Positions 21,501-35,900 of a stretch of 64,000 nt of DNA are shown here, piece after piece. Source of the DNA: Hormiphora californensis (lineage: Eukaryota > Ctenophora > Tentaculata > Cydippida > Pleurobrachiidae); NCBI GenBank assembly GCA_020137815.1, contig CM035358.1, positions 6,236,466-6,300,465 on the forward strand. The letters run 5' to 3'. The first letter of the stretch is position 1. The number at the start of each line of letters is the position of its first letter. The position numbers and the translations under genes are program-made. The notes beneath the pieces were generated by a model that saw only the letters and a program-made list of their open reading frames with translations, was not told where the DNA came from and searched no databases.

Positions 21501-24500
21501 CGATCGACCTGAAAATTTTTTTGCCCACTAATCTAGTGGTCCCCTATCAGCTAGTATCAAAATTTAAGCCCTAAGACGTAGATTTCTGGTAGTTGCCGAT
21601 GACGTCATAATTAGAATAATCACGAATAATTAGCGAACGAGAAAAGATTGGGAGCTCTAATTGGGCGCATTTTACTCGGGAGAGGCTCCCCGAACACTTG
21701 AATAGGGAAATTTTAAGATCCCTGACATTGACTGACACTATCGTCCCTACTAAATGGACAAAGTTAAATTGAAACTTTACCTAATATAAAATCACCACAT
21801 TTATATCACATTTCTATAATTCTCCCAAGATAATTCTCCCGAGTTTCAATACTGAAAGACTCCAAAAAGTGTTAAAAACTAACTTGTTTCGTCAGGTGGT
21901 TCGGTGACAAGTGTAACAGAAACAGCTTACACCCCCTCCAAGGCAACACCGAACATTTCACAAGAATCTGTGGAGATATCCCATTTAGCTGGTTAGTAGT
22001 AGTAACAGTAGTAGTTGGTGTAGTTATTCTGTGTTATAATGTCTGGGGGGTTCAGCCCTAAAAATGATAGTAAGATAGTTCCTTTTTATGTCCGTGTCCT
22101 CCTCTCTCTCTCTCTGCTTACACACACCGCCAGATATCACAGAATCCCTGTACTTGTAAGAGACGAGACACAGCCCCCTTTATAATGGACTCTCTCTGTA
22201 TCTTGTTTTAGTAACTATACAAACTATGTGACTGTGTGCTACAGAAGGGACTTTTATTATTGTCAAGTCTGTGTTATTCGAAAATTATATTGCAAAATGT
22301 GTATTTAGCTGTGTGTTTGTATCTTTATTATATCTCCATTTTCTCCAAACACATTCCCAAATTGTTACTCCCCTCCAGATTCTCCTGGACCTGATTATAC
22401 TGCTGACTTTGAGACGACCATTAGAACAGAGGTTGATAGCCCACTGAAAACGGTACCAAGTGTTAGTGTGATACAAACGGTTAGTTCAACTGTCACATAG
22501 TACCCTCCATCCTCCAAACATACCTTTCTCATCATGCAATTTCCTTGGTTACCCATGTTATGGTGTTCAACTGACAGGAATATACCATCCTTTTATCATG
22601 CCATGCAATATTATTTGCATCGCTTTCAATCTGCCCCTGGTTCTCCCAAATAACCCGAGTGCTATCCCCTCTCCATTTCTCCCAGATCACCCAATATTCT
22701 CTCACCAGGAAATCCCCGAAGAGGAGGAGACTGAACACCAAGATAGCACCCTGACACACACAATTGAGGAAGAGATAATAGAGGCCCCAACTAGAGATGC
22801 AGGAGATGTTGATGAGACCCCTAAAACAGAAATATCGACTGATACAGAGTACTCGTCACCTGAGAAAGGTATGTATAAATCTCATGTTTATCTTTGAGTC
22901 GCTGGAGAAAGGTAAATTCTGATATTTGTTTGTTGCAGATAATTAACATGGAACATGTTACTAATTTATCGGGCATTTTAGAGTTTTTGTCACGGTTACT
23001 TTCATTTCAGTTTTCACAATGACTTTCTAGCACAGTAAGACTTTCTAACAATTATTTCAGCACCAGAGTCGTTCAGAGCAGTTCTCCCCTCTGAGTCTCA
23101 CAGAAGGAGAATGAGCGCTTCAGAGGATTCTATTGCGTCTGCTGCTGCCCCTAACTCCCCAGAGAAAGGTAACAATCTTGAGTAGTATGGTAGTTAAGGT
23201 CGTGCGCACTTTTTGGCGCCAAATTGGCGGCGGACATAGTTTATTCAGACAAATTCGCATCGCCACGTGGCGGTACCGCCAAATACCGCCAACACTTGGC
23301 GATTTACAATCGCCACGTGGCGCCACTTGGCGCCAAAAAATCGCCAACGTGGCGGTTGTGCGCAGTCGCCCAATTTTGGCGCCATTTGGCACTAAAATAT
23401 CGCCACGTGGCGCCGCGTGGCGCCAAAAAGTGCGCACGACCATACTACCCAATCTTGAGTAATAATAAACCTGTTATGTCTCGTTCGGAGATGTATATTT
23501 AGGATTTTTAGAGTAACTTACCCAAGTTTAAATTACACCTCCTCTTTCTAGGACTCCTTTGCTACCTTCACCCTGGACCAAGTTAACCAATACATGAAGG
23601 ATGAGAGGGCACGTGCTAGACATCAGAAGGCCTTGTTGAAGCTGAGGGAGCAAGCTGTCCAGGAGAAAACAGAGGCGAAATTAGAGCTTCTTGACATGAA
23701 GAAAAAGTAGGTTTTTTCGTCTGTTTGTTTGTTTGTTTGTTCGTTTATTCGATTGTTTGTACCCAGATATATTGTGTCTGCTATTTGCTGTCTGCAACAC
23801 ACAATGACACAATATACACATATCATAACCTACTATAGATCATGTGGGAGGGTTATTGTTGTAGCAGCATATCACACAGACATGTGATACAGGGCACATG
23901 TCGTGGGATATCATGAACTCTTTGGATATCTAGGATTCTTTTGGCCAAAGATTTAGAAAAACTACTCCTTCAAATGATCGTTATCTCATGGTTGTTTTAG
24001 GAAGTTAATAATTCACCGCTCTTCATGCATGATTTGCTTCTCTGTCTTTTACCCTGTCTACTTCTTTCACTTTCTTTATAATACTCTTTCACTTTCTTTA
24101 TAATACTCTTTTGCTAGCTATATCTGAGATATATAAGACGCGATATTTCTAAACTACAGCTGTTATGTGGCTTGTAAGAGTTTGGTTATGTAGTAACTAA
24201 GATCAGTAAATAGCCCCATTTGTTTGTCCACTGCGTAGTGTGGTTTGGCAAAGACTGTGCAGGAGGTATTATTTGACTCAGCAGCTAGTGGCAGGGTATT
24301 ATAGTATCTGTACTTATTTTGGTCACCAACTACCACTACTGTCTGCATGGCAGCTATTGTGCGTGTGCAATTACATTTCCCCCTGGTTCTGCTGCTGGGT
24401 CAGGCGCTGGGTATCTCTCCCTCATTTTACCTGCCCGTATCTCTCTCCCACTTTACCTGGGTAACTCTCCTATTTTACTAGTGCACCTCCACTTTAACAG

Positions 24501-24904
24501 CCATTGCAGTTGTCTATTGCGAAATCTGCAGTTCCATTTTTGGAAGCAGCCTCTTTAGAAAATTGTGCCTCATTTCTATCTCTCTCTGTATCTCCCTCTC
24601 TCTATCTCCCTCTCTCTCTATCTCTGTCCAATTCTTACGCAACCACTACACCCTTCTTCTTTCTGTCTAACATGTGTCTCCCTTTTTCAACCATCTTGTT
24701 TCTCCACCAGCTCTGTTAACTACATCTCTCGCCGTTTCCTGCTCTGGCGACCCACGTGGTTACTTCATTGTTATCACGTGACCTTGTCAGTGGTGCTCCT
24801 AGTAACGGTTGCTATGGGTCACGTGACCTTAGTTACCAACAATCACGTGATAGTAGTGTTGCAGCTAGTGCAGGACTGCAAATATAGCTACATTTTATCT
24901 CTCT

Positions 24905-25002
<98 letters not shown>

Positions 25003-28000
25003 ATCTCTCTCTTTCTATCTTCCTATCTCTTTTCTTGCTTTTCCCTAGCTTGTACACACTAGCTTGTTTTTTTCTTGAAGGTGCAAGCTTCCCCCATTAA
25101 TTTCTAGCTGGCTTAATTAACATTCGCTCTACATGTATTGCGTCTTCAAGGTGTGTTAACGGATTTGAGTTCGAGAGAGGGAGGGGAGGGGAGGGAGAGA
25201 GAGGGAGGGGGTAGTTAATTGAATAAACTAGACAATCAATCTGAAATGTAGACTCTCTTCTCGGAAGTAGCCCTGAAACATGGTTTCTTTCTCTCTGCTT
25301 TGCTAAATAGTGGGTTGCTTGATATACAGTGCTTTATCTGTTGCCTTTCAGAAGTTTCTCTGTTGCTTTTTAGAAGTTAATTAACTCACACGCTCCTCAA
25401 AATAACCCCAATTATAATTGATTAATTCCAATCATAATCAGCTTCCTCAACCCTGCCTCCGCCCCGCTTACTGTTTCAAAAGTAATTACAGTCGGTTGCC
25501 ATTCATTTCTGCCATTCTAGCTGTTCTTCTGGCCTATGAATATATCAACCATTATTTGTGTTCTAGTGTATCTTTTTATGCTACTACAGCCCATTTTCCC
25601 TAGTTTTATCACACACATAATGGGTATCAGTTATGCCACATCATCGCCAACTGTGGATTATCTTTTACATGATGCCCTCACACCCATCACACTTATTGTT
25701 TCTGTTATCCTTCACGGGATCCTCGTCAGATGCCTTGACTACTTCCTCAGGTAGGTGGCCGTCTGATTTTGGTAATGAAATTACCCCTTCACGAAAGCAA
25801 CGTCGGATTAGGGCGTGTGATTCCCATTCTCTCTCGTTTTGTAGTTAGTTCCACCCAATTCTCTATCTATATTTCTCAGTGCCCTTGTTGTGGTTTAAGG
25901 TTCTTGGCTTGTCTCACATATAAGCCTATCTCCGGGACAAAGATACAGCAGTATCAGACAATTCTTGGCACCTTCTGCAGCACATACATGTACAATAGGG
26001 TGGGGTGGTGTGATCTACAATGTGCTATATTTGGTTCTCTCCTTTTCCTTCCCATATACCCGGGGGAGAGGTCATTGTGTACATGTTCTCTCCTTCAATA
26101 TATAGCTATCCCGGTGGGAAGGAGCTAGGTCATTGTGTGACTTGATAGAGCTAGTGAAACTCCTCCCTTCTTTTGTTAATATCACTGCACTGTTAACTCA
26201 AAACTAAAAGTCCGCTATTCCAGATGATCTGTAAAAGAATTCCCAGCCATAATACTAAATTCCTCCAATACTCGAATACTAACCCCTCCATTACCAATCC
26301 TAACCTCCTCTTTACATCCCTTATCATCCCAATCCTAACCTCATCTCCTTCAGACGGATCCTCAGTAAGGGGTACGATGAGAAACTACCGCCCCTTATCA
26401 AACAGGAGAAAGATATCCTCGCCAAGCTGGCAGTTGAGCAGCAGGAAATCAGGCGCATGGCCGCCATGCAGCGGGCTGCACAGGTACGTGGTAGTGAGAG
26501 AAGGGGCTGCACAGGTACGTGGCAGTGAGGGATCAGGCCCAGTGGTGCTCGATTGAAAATCTTAACTCTATCGAAATATTTTGAACGGCAAAATTTAAAG
26601 AAAATAGCTCATCTGAACGGCAAAATTCACAATAACATAAACCAAACCCCATTTGTGACTAAGTGTGGTTTAATGAACAGTTTAGAACCGTAGATAGGCG
26701 GTAGATCGGTAAGATAGAGTCAATTGTTTTCATAGGTCTACTAGTGAGACTTAGTCAAAATTTGACAAAATGGCTTATTTGATGAGTTAAAATTCAAAAC
26801 AACCAAAACCAAACCCCATTTGTGACTAAGTGTGGTCTAATGAACAGTTTAGAACCGTAGATAGGCGGTAGATCGGTAAGATAGAGTCAATTGATTTCAT
26901 AGGTTTAGTGAGTATTAGTGACACGAATAAGGTATAAAGGCGTTAAAAAACGAATATCTACATCTCCGATGTAGCCGAGTGGCTAAGGCGCCATACTTAA
27001 TACACTCAAGGTACCGGGTTCAAATCCCGCACATGAATTTTACATTTTTTACTGAAATTTTCCAACGGCAACGCTTTTTTGAACGGCCAATTCAATTTGA
27101 ACGTTAAGCAATCGAGCACCACTGGGGGATCAGGGAAGGGGTGGTGAGGGAGGGAACAGGGGGAAGGGAACAGGGGGTGCTATTTGGGGGAAATTTTTTT
27201 TGCAACAGATATCCCAAAAGTTAAGACGGATTCTGGTAGAGTAGGCCCTAATTAGCAAGTGTACGAAAGGGGAAGGTCTAGATCTTTGTGATCTCTGTGT
27301 TCAGGGGGTTTTTGTAGATAAGAAAAAGTTTAGAACTTATCCCCTAAAAACGACTGTTCCCGATATCTTAGAGCTCTAAAACTTTGCAGATCGGCTTTAT
27401 ATGATAAAATACAAAGTTGGTAAAAATTTCAGACCTTTAGCTCAAAATTCATTTTCATGACCGGAATGAACTTTGTTCATTCTCTCAATCAGGAGTCCAT
27501 TTGACTTCAGAATTTTATTAGAAATGTTTGGCAATCGATTATCTGCAAAATGCGACCAACGAGAGCCAAAACGGACCACCACAAGACACGCGGTGATCTG
27601 ATCTCCAAAGTCGGTCAGGACATTCATAATCCTTGCCAAATATGACCTAGTTTTGCACGGTTGCCGACATCGGATAGGTCTAAAATTTAGCACATTGGCT
27701 CTAAACAATGTGTAGATGAGATTAGCAAAGTTTCAGGCTTAAAGCTCAAAATTCATTTTTATGACTGGAATGAACTTCGTTCATTCTCTCAATCAGGAGG
27801 TCATTTGACTCCAGAATTTCAATAAATGTGTTTGGCAATCAATAAACTGCCAAATGGGATTGATTCACATTCGAGAATCTGACCCAGCACCCGATGGATC
27901 AGATCACATTATAGAAATCTGGTCCACCAGCCCATGGATCAGATCACATTATAAGGATCTGGTCCACCACCCATGGATCAGATCACATTTTAGGGATCTG

Positions 28001-31000
28001 GTCCACCAAACCATGGATCAGATCACATAACAGGGATCTTATCCACCAACCCATGGATCAGATCAAATAACAGGTATCTTATCCAACACCCCATGGATCA
28101 GATCAAATTAAAGGGATCTGATCTACCACCCATGGATCAGATCACATTATAGATATCTGATCCACCACCCCATGGATCAGATCATATTATAGGGATCTGG
28201 TCCACCAACCCATGGATCAGATCACATAACAGGGATCTTATCCATCACCCCATGGATCAGATCACATTTTAGGGATCTGGTCCGCCAACCCATGGATCAG
28301 ATCACATTATAAGGATCTGGTCCACCGCCCATGGTTCAGATCACATTTTAGGGATCTGGTAGATGAGATTAGCAAAGTTTCAGGCTTAAAGCTCAAAATT
28401 CATTTTTATGACTGGAATGAACTTTGTTAATTCTCTCAATCAGGAGGTCATTTGACTTCAGAATTTCAATAAATGTGTTTGGCAATCAATAAACTGCCAA
28501 ATGGGATCGGATCACATTGGAGAATCTGACCCGGCACCCGATGGATCAGATCACATTATAGAAATCTGGTCCACCACCCATGGATCAGATCACATTTTAG
28601 GGATCTGGTCCACCAATCCATGGATCAGATCACATAACAGGGTTCTTATCCACCAACCCATGGATCAGATCACATAACAGGTATCTTATCCATCACCCCA
28701 TGGATCAGATCAAATTAAAGGGAGCTGATCCACCACCCCATGGATCAGATCTCATTTTAGGGATCTGATCTACCACCCATGGATCAGATCACATTATAGA
28801 TATCTTATCCATCACCCCCATGGATCAGATCAAATTAAAGGGAGCTGATCCACCACCCCATGGATCAGATTTCATTTTAGGGATCTGATCTACCACCCAT
28901 GGATCAGATCACATAATAGGGATCTTATCCATCACCCCATGGATCAGATCACATTTTAGGGATCTAGTCCGCCAACCCATGGATCAGATCACATTATAAG
29001 GATCTGGTCCACCACCCATGGATCAGATCACATTTTAGGGATCTGGTCCACCAACCCATGGATCAGATCACATAATAGGGATCTTATCCATCACCCTATG
29101 GATCAGATCACATTTTAGGGATCTGGTCCGCCAACCCATGGATCAGATCACATTATAAGGATCTGGTCCACCACCCATGGATCAGATCACATTATAGGGA
29201 TTTGATCCACTATCCCATGGACCAGATCACATTTTAGGGATCTGGTCCACCAACCCATGGATCAGATGACATAATAGGGATCTTATCCATCACCCCATGG
29301 ATCAGATCACATTTTAGGGATCTGGTCCGCCAACCCATGGATCAGATCACATTATAAGGATCTGGTCCACCACCCATGGATCAGATCACATTATAGGGAT
29401 CTGATCCACTACCCCATGGATCAGATCACATTTTAGGGATCTGGTCCGCCAACCCATGGATCAGATCACATTATAAGGATCTGGTCCACCACCCATGGAT
29501 CAGATCACATTTTAGGGATCTTATCCACCAACCTATGGATCAGATCACATAACAGGTATCTTATCCATCACCCCATGGATCAGATCAAATAAAAGAGCTG
29601 ATCCACCACCCCATGGATCAGATCTTATTTTAGAGATCTGATCTACCACCCATGGATCACATCACATTATATATCTGATCCACCACCCCATGGATCAGAT
29701 CATATTATAGGGATCTGGTCCACTAACTCATGTATTAGATCCCTGTTATGTGATCTGATCCATGGTTTGGTGGACCAGATTCCTAAAATGTGATCTGATC
29801 CATGGGTGGTGGACCAGATCCTTATAATGTGATCTGATCCATGGGCTGGTGGACCAGATTTCTATAATGTGATCTGATCCATCGGGTGCTGGGTCAGATT
29901 CTCCATTGTGATCCGATCCCATTTGGCAGTTTATTGATTGCCAAACACATTTATTGAAATTCTGGAGTCAAATGACCTCCTGATTGAGAGAATGAACGAA
30001 GTTCATTCCAGTCATAAAAATGAATTTTGAGCTTTAAGCCTGAAACTTTGCTAATGTCATCTACACATTGTTTAGAGCCACTGTGCTAAATTTTAGACCT
30101 ATCCGATGTCGGCAACCGTGCAAAACTAGGTCATATTTGGCAAGGATTATGAATGTCCTGACCGACTTTGGAGATCAGATCACCGCGTGTCTTGTGGTGG
30201 TCCGTTTTGGCTCTCGTTGGTCGCATTTTGCAGATAATCGATTGCCAAACATTTCTAATAAAATTCCGAAGTCAAATGGACTCCTGATTGAGAGAATGAA
30301 CAAAGTTCATTCCGGTCATGAAAATGAATTTTGAGCTAAAGGTCTGAAATTTTTACCAACTTTGTATTTTATCATATAAAGCTGATCTGCAAAGTTTTAG
30401 AGCTCTAAGATATCGGGAACAGTCGTTTTTAGGGGATAAGTTCTAAACTTTTTCTTATCTACAAAATCCCCCTGAACACAGAGATTACAAAGATCTAGAC
30501 CTTCCCCTTTCGTACACTTGCTAATTAGGGCCTACTCTACCAGAATCCGTCTTAACTTATGGATTTCAGTGATGCAAATTTCAAATAGCACCCCCTACTG
30601 CACAGGTACGTGGTAGTAAGGGAGGGGGCTGCACAGGTACGTGATAATTGGGAGGGCGGCGAGGGAGGAGTGGGGATAGCTTCACAGGTAATTGTGAGGG
30701 CTGCAATGGGGGCCGGGTGGTTGTCGGCTGTGGGGGGCTAATATTATATGTGATTACCAGGTAAGAGCTGGCTATTTGTCTTGACCGAATCGTCTTTGCT
30801 TGTGGGATTTTCTGTGAAATTAGCGAGCTGATAGGGAGACCGAGTTTTCAAGACGAGAACAAGGGTTAATTGAATATTAGTACTGCAAAATCGTTGTTTC
30901 TCTTTAATTGAGAACAAGGGTGTGGGAATTTAGTTGGTCAATTTTGGACTTCCTGATTTTTGAATAAAGTCTCTGGAGAACATTTCTCATGCTAATTCAA

Positions 31001-31220
31001 CGGCTAATGTTCTATTCCTGACACCACTAATTCACTCTTTGTCTCCTATTACTTTACTATTGCTCTCACAATCAATACTCACTATAGAAACTAATCCATA
31101 TCTCTACTATCTCTCTCTCTCTCTGGCTCTCCTCTCCTCTCTCTCTCTCCTACTCCATGGCACTACTCTCTCTGGCTTCTCTCTCTCCTCTCTATCTCTC
31201 TCTCTCTCTACTCCTCTCTC

Positions 31221-31251
<31 letters not shown>

Positions 31252-31282
31252 TGTCTGTCTCTTCTCTTCTCTCTCTCTACCT

Positions 31283-31369
<87 letters not shown>

Positions 31370-32926
31370 CACTACTCTAACCTCCCTTCCCACAGGAGGA
31401 GAGGAGAAAGATGTTGCTGCAGGAACGGGAAATCAAAGCAATCCAGGAGCGGACCACGGCCCTCCGGAGAGAAGATAGAGTATGCAGGGGTGGAGGATGA
31501 TGTGTCAGATACAGATGCTAGCGAATATCATCGCCAATATGGGCAGTCTGAATATGGTAAGAGGCAGGAACCGACCGAAACAAGTAAACAACCAATCAGA
31601 GCTCGTTATTTAGGTCACGTGACTGGTTATCAGCCAATCAGGGACCAGTATTTCCTGATTCGGTCGGTTCCTGGTAAGAGGATATATACAGGGTGTTCAT
31701 TTTGGATCTTTACAAGCGTTGGGCTTCACCCAGAAAAAAGTCGACAAGATCAGGTCATGAAACTTCATACTTGGACCATTCTATACCCTCATTCAAGGTT
31801 TCTGGGGGTTTTGGAGCTCTAGCACCCCAGGAAGTGTGTTTTTGGCATCAAAACTACCAGAAGGAATTTTTTGCTGGTGCTGAGACTTTGCTAAAATGTT
31901 TTTTGGGTATTTTCTATGTCAATCCTAAAGTTTCATAGAGATTGGATGTGTTTTTCAGACTCAAAATTTCGTTAAAAGTGGCTGGAAAGACTCAATTTTA
32001 GCCGTTTTTGAGCTGTTTTCGAGCCTTTCCAGCCACTTTTATCGAAATTTTGAGTCCGAAAAACACATCCAATCTCTATGAAACTTTAGTATTGACATAG
32101 AAAATACCCAAAAAACATTTTAGCAAAGTCTCAGCACCAGCAAAAATTCCTTCTGGTAGTTTTGATGCGAAAAACACACTTCCCGGGGTGCTAGAGCTCC
32201 AAAACCCCCCAGAAACCTTGAATGAGCGTATAGAATGGTCCAAGTATGAAGTTTCATGACCTGATCTTGTCAACTTTTTTCTGGGTGAAGCCCAACGCTT
32301 GTAAAGATCCAAAATGAACACCCAGTATTAGGGGTTGTAAATCTAGTTGCTGTCACCCTATAATAGGCAGATATACCTTAGCTGTGACTGGTGGGTGCCG
32401 GGATGGTGTTAACTGTTAACTGTTTGCCTTATTCGAACAAAACAAGGGGGTGTTTAGGCAAAGAGATGTTGATTTAGGGCTGCCTATCTCTGGGGAACTT
32501 CTAAGCAGCATGGGTCAGACCCGCCAGGCTAGGTGTAATTTGTGACAATTCTAGTTTAAACGCATTACAGTCGGTACACATATAATTAGGCTTGTATTTA
32601 TTATGACAGCTCTCTGTAGCCTGTGTTTTAGATTTTAGTTTGTGCGTGTGGTGTGTTGTGAGAGGTAAAACAGCTGTAGTTTCTGAGGTGGAGTTTTACT
32701 GTCAACAGAAGTGTCACGCTTCCACCCTCTATCTTTTTCACTCCCCCTATCTTTCTAACTCACCCTCTATATTTCTCACTCCCTCTATCTTTCTAACTCC
32801 CTCTTTCTTTCCCACTCCCTTTATTCCTTGTTTTCCGACGCTACGTAGTTCAAATGTGCGGACTTAACCTCATGTGGAGGCATATGCCGCTGTTTAACTA
32901 ACGAGAGAAGCAGAGAGAGAGAGAGA

Positions 32927-32974
<48 letters not shown>

Positions 32975-35900
32975 GAGTGAGAGTGAGAGAGAGAAACGAA
33001 GATACTCAGTAGTTTCAGTGTGTTGCTAAGTTTTGTGTTACCAACTGATTGTACCTGTATTTTACCGGTACAACCAGCTTCCCTAATTCTCTGAAGTTCC
33101 AATACATCTTGTAAACTAAAGCCCAAACTAGATTGGTACATTTTGAAAACTGCTCTAAATTTAAGTATCTCAGTTTCGCTCCCTAATCAAAGACACTGAT
33201 CCCCTCCCCCTCGATCTAATCACCCACTGACCCCCTCCCCCTCGATCTGATCACCCACTGACACCCCCTACCCCCTATGATCACCCACTGACCCCCTCCT
33301 CCACCAATTTTAGAAACTAACCACCCCCCCCCCCATTCCAGAGACTGATGTAAGCAGTGTGTACGATGCAGAAGAATACAAGATCCGCACCATCACTGAC
33401 ACAAACGACAGAATACAAGCGGAAGGAAGAGAAGTAAGACGGATTCTTGATCTTGCACTCGACGAGAAACGAGAAACTGAAAAGGTAAGAGAGAATTTGG
33501 TCATCTCACCCTTTTGAATCACGACGACAAGACAGCCATGGCCACTTTTAGAGTGAGAGTGGACAGAAGTAGAGATGGTCCAAGATGACTTGAAAAATAG
33601 TTCAGTGGTAACATTGGTAACCTTAGTATTCTAGTAACATCTCTCATTATTATCACCAGATCGAAGCAGAGTTTGGTATCTCCTCTCCCTCCCGATTACC
33701 AAGGGGAATCACCCCACTAGAGAGCACTGCCAGTACCATCAAATACAACTCGGGTACCTCAACACCGGTGAAAGAAGGAACACCCTCCCTTCCTGCATCT
33801 CCGGCCCTATCTGTTATAGACACTCCATCCACCTGAGGTACTTTACTAATTAATGTTAATTGTTACTAATTATGTAATGAGGTACTATAGCTATTATAGG
33901 TATCAGAGACTAGCTGTTTTGAGCAAACAAAGGGCCGGGTGCGTTTATAATTTGAAGTTTGAACCCTGACCCCCGTCCCCTAACTACTACTCTTCCTATT
34001 TGTCCCCCCTCTCCCCCCATCCAACTAGCCCTGACCCCTAAGGTGTCCCAGATTGTTCCCCCCTCCCCTCCTCCAACTAACCCTGACCACTAAGGTGTCC
34101 CAGATTGCCGAGATGGAAGACAAGATACGGAGGTTGAAGGAAGAACTGAAAACGAAGAAGAGTGAAGCGAAGAAGTTGTTGCGGGATCAGCAGCTGAAGA
34201 AGAAGGAAGCACTCCGACATCAGGAGCACAAGTTACGGAAACAAATACAGGTAACTTTTACCACTTGTATTTTACCGGGACATCCCCCACGCCGGGACGT
34301 CCTCCTGCGAAGTGTCTTCCACTTGTATTTTTACAAGTGGAATTATAATTCCTATTCTTCACAGAATCTTCATTCTAAATTTTTACTCAAAATGTGTTTC
34401 AGACGGTGACAGAAGTGATAGAGAAGCAGAAGGGTCAGATCAAGCTGCGTCTCCAGTCCCCTGGCAGGGAGAGACCGGCTAGTTTGGTTAGGAGTTACAG
34501 TTCTGACAGTGCCAGCAGCCGCATTCTCACCGTGACGTCATCGACACGTGACAGGACAGAGGACAGAACAGAGGACAGGACAGAAGATAAGACAGAGGAT
34601 AAGATAGAAGATAAGACAGAGGAGAAAAGGACGGAGGAGGATTTCAGTGAATCACAGAGCGAGTCTCCCAGTAAAAGTGATTGGAAGAGGTCTGCCAGTC
34701 CCTCCAAAAAGACAGAGGAAGTGAGTGAGAGGGCTACCTCTAAAAAGACAGAGGAAGTGAGTGAGAGGATAACAGCGGGTGATGCCAGCACTGCATCAAT
34801 CTCCGAGGAGCTTAGTGGTGCATCTGAAGTACTTTCCAAATCGGCGGCAGACAAGTCACGTGATCACGATAAATCACGTGATATCACCAAATCACGTGAT
34901 ATTTCCAAATCACGTGACATTTCACTTGGTGATGACTCTGAAGAGAAGCCCTCTATTTACAACCTCCAAGACATCTCTCAACTAGATGACCGAGATCTGC
35001 CTCTCCACGAATCACCCCAACCCTCCCTTCACCTGGAAGCTCCAGATGTCCTCGAGGATCTATCCATCTCGTCAGGGAGCAGTTTTAACGAGCACACTGA
35101 CATCAGCATTAGTTCATTCAAGAAACTTGTCCCAGAAGGTGAGGAGCTGAGTGGTGCCGCTCTTTCTAGAACAGGTGACACCTCACTCAATCTTAGTGGT
35201 GTCAGAGGTGGTGACACCTCACTAAATCTCAGTGGTGTTAGAGACACCTCACAAGGACTTGAACCCTCCATTACAGAGGAAGTCGAGGAGGATGTTAGTG
35301 AGGAGAGAACAACATCGTCCTCAGCCTCTCGACCCAAGAGTATATCAGAAAAGTTAGCTGAGCTGCACGTGCTGGAGGAGGAGGGCCTGCTATCTCCGAA
35401 ACTGTCCAAACTGACCTCCCGGGACTCAATGAGGAACAGTTATACTCTATCTTTTGCTGATGAGGAAGAGGATATGACGTCATTGTCACGTGGTATGACG
35501 TCACGTGATGGGTCACGTGATCACCAGAGAAAGTCACGTGACTTGACCGAGGAGGAGTTGTCTGAGGAGATAAGGACCATCCTGGAGGAGTCGCAAAAGT
35601 CTGATGAGAGGATTTCATCTGTTAATTTGGAGAATTTAGCACTGGATATCGATGCTTTGGCTCCGTTGGGAGGGGAAGTTGTAAAGGAGGATGTTGAGAG
35701 TGAGAGATCTCGACCGGGGACTTTTTCAAATCTTTCCGAGATCTCATCTACTAACGAAGAAGGTGCGTAGCCCCCTCTCCCTTTGTTGAGTAACAATTCC
35801 CACTCCCCTGTGAGACCAAAGCCCCGAGTTCTGACCGCGGTTCTCGCTGCAATGCTCTGGCAGCCTCTCCCCCCCCCCTCTCTCCCCCCCTCTCTCTCCC

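Noticed and set aside
26965-27037. A functional tRNA-Leu gene
   Set aside because: The A and B boxes are perfect, but the acceptor and anticodon stems do not pair; it is kept only as a tRNA-like or SINE-like sequence.
27885-29745. Regularly spaced repeats resembling a CRISPR array
   Set aside because: The units are contiguous degenerate 40-bp tandem copies with no unique spacers, in an animal intron inside a foldback element; it is a minisatellite.
27442-30334. Two 88-residue open frames, almost identical, on opposite strands
   Set aside because: They are the two mirror arms of the foldback at 27173-30595. The same reasoning removes paired frames at 2293-2589/3551-3757, 31693-31938/32076-32321 and 51895-52284/53148-53450.
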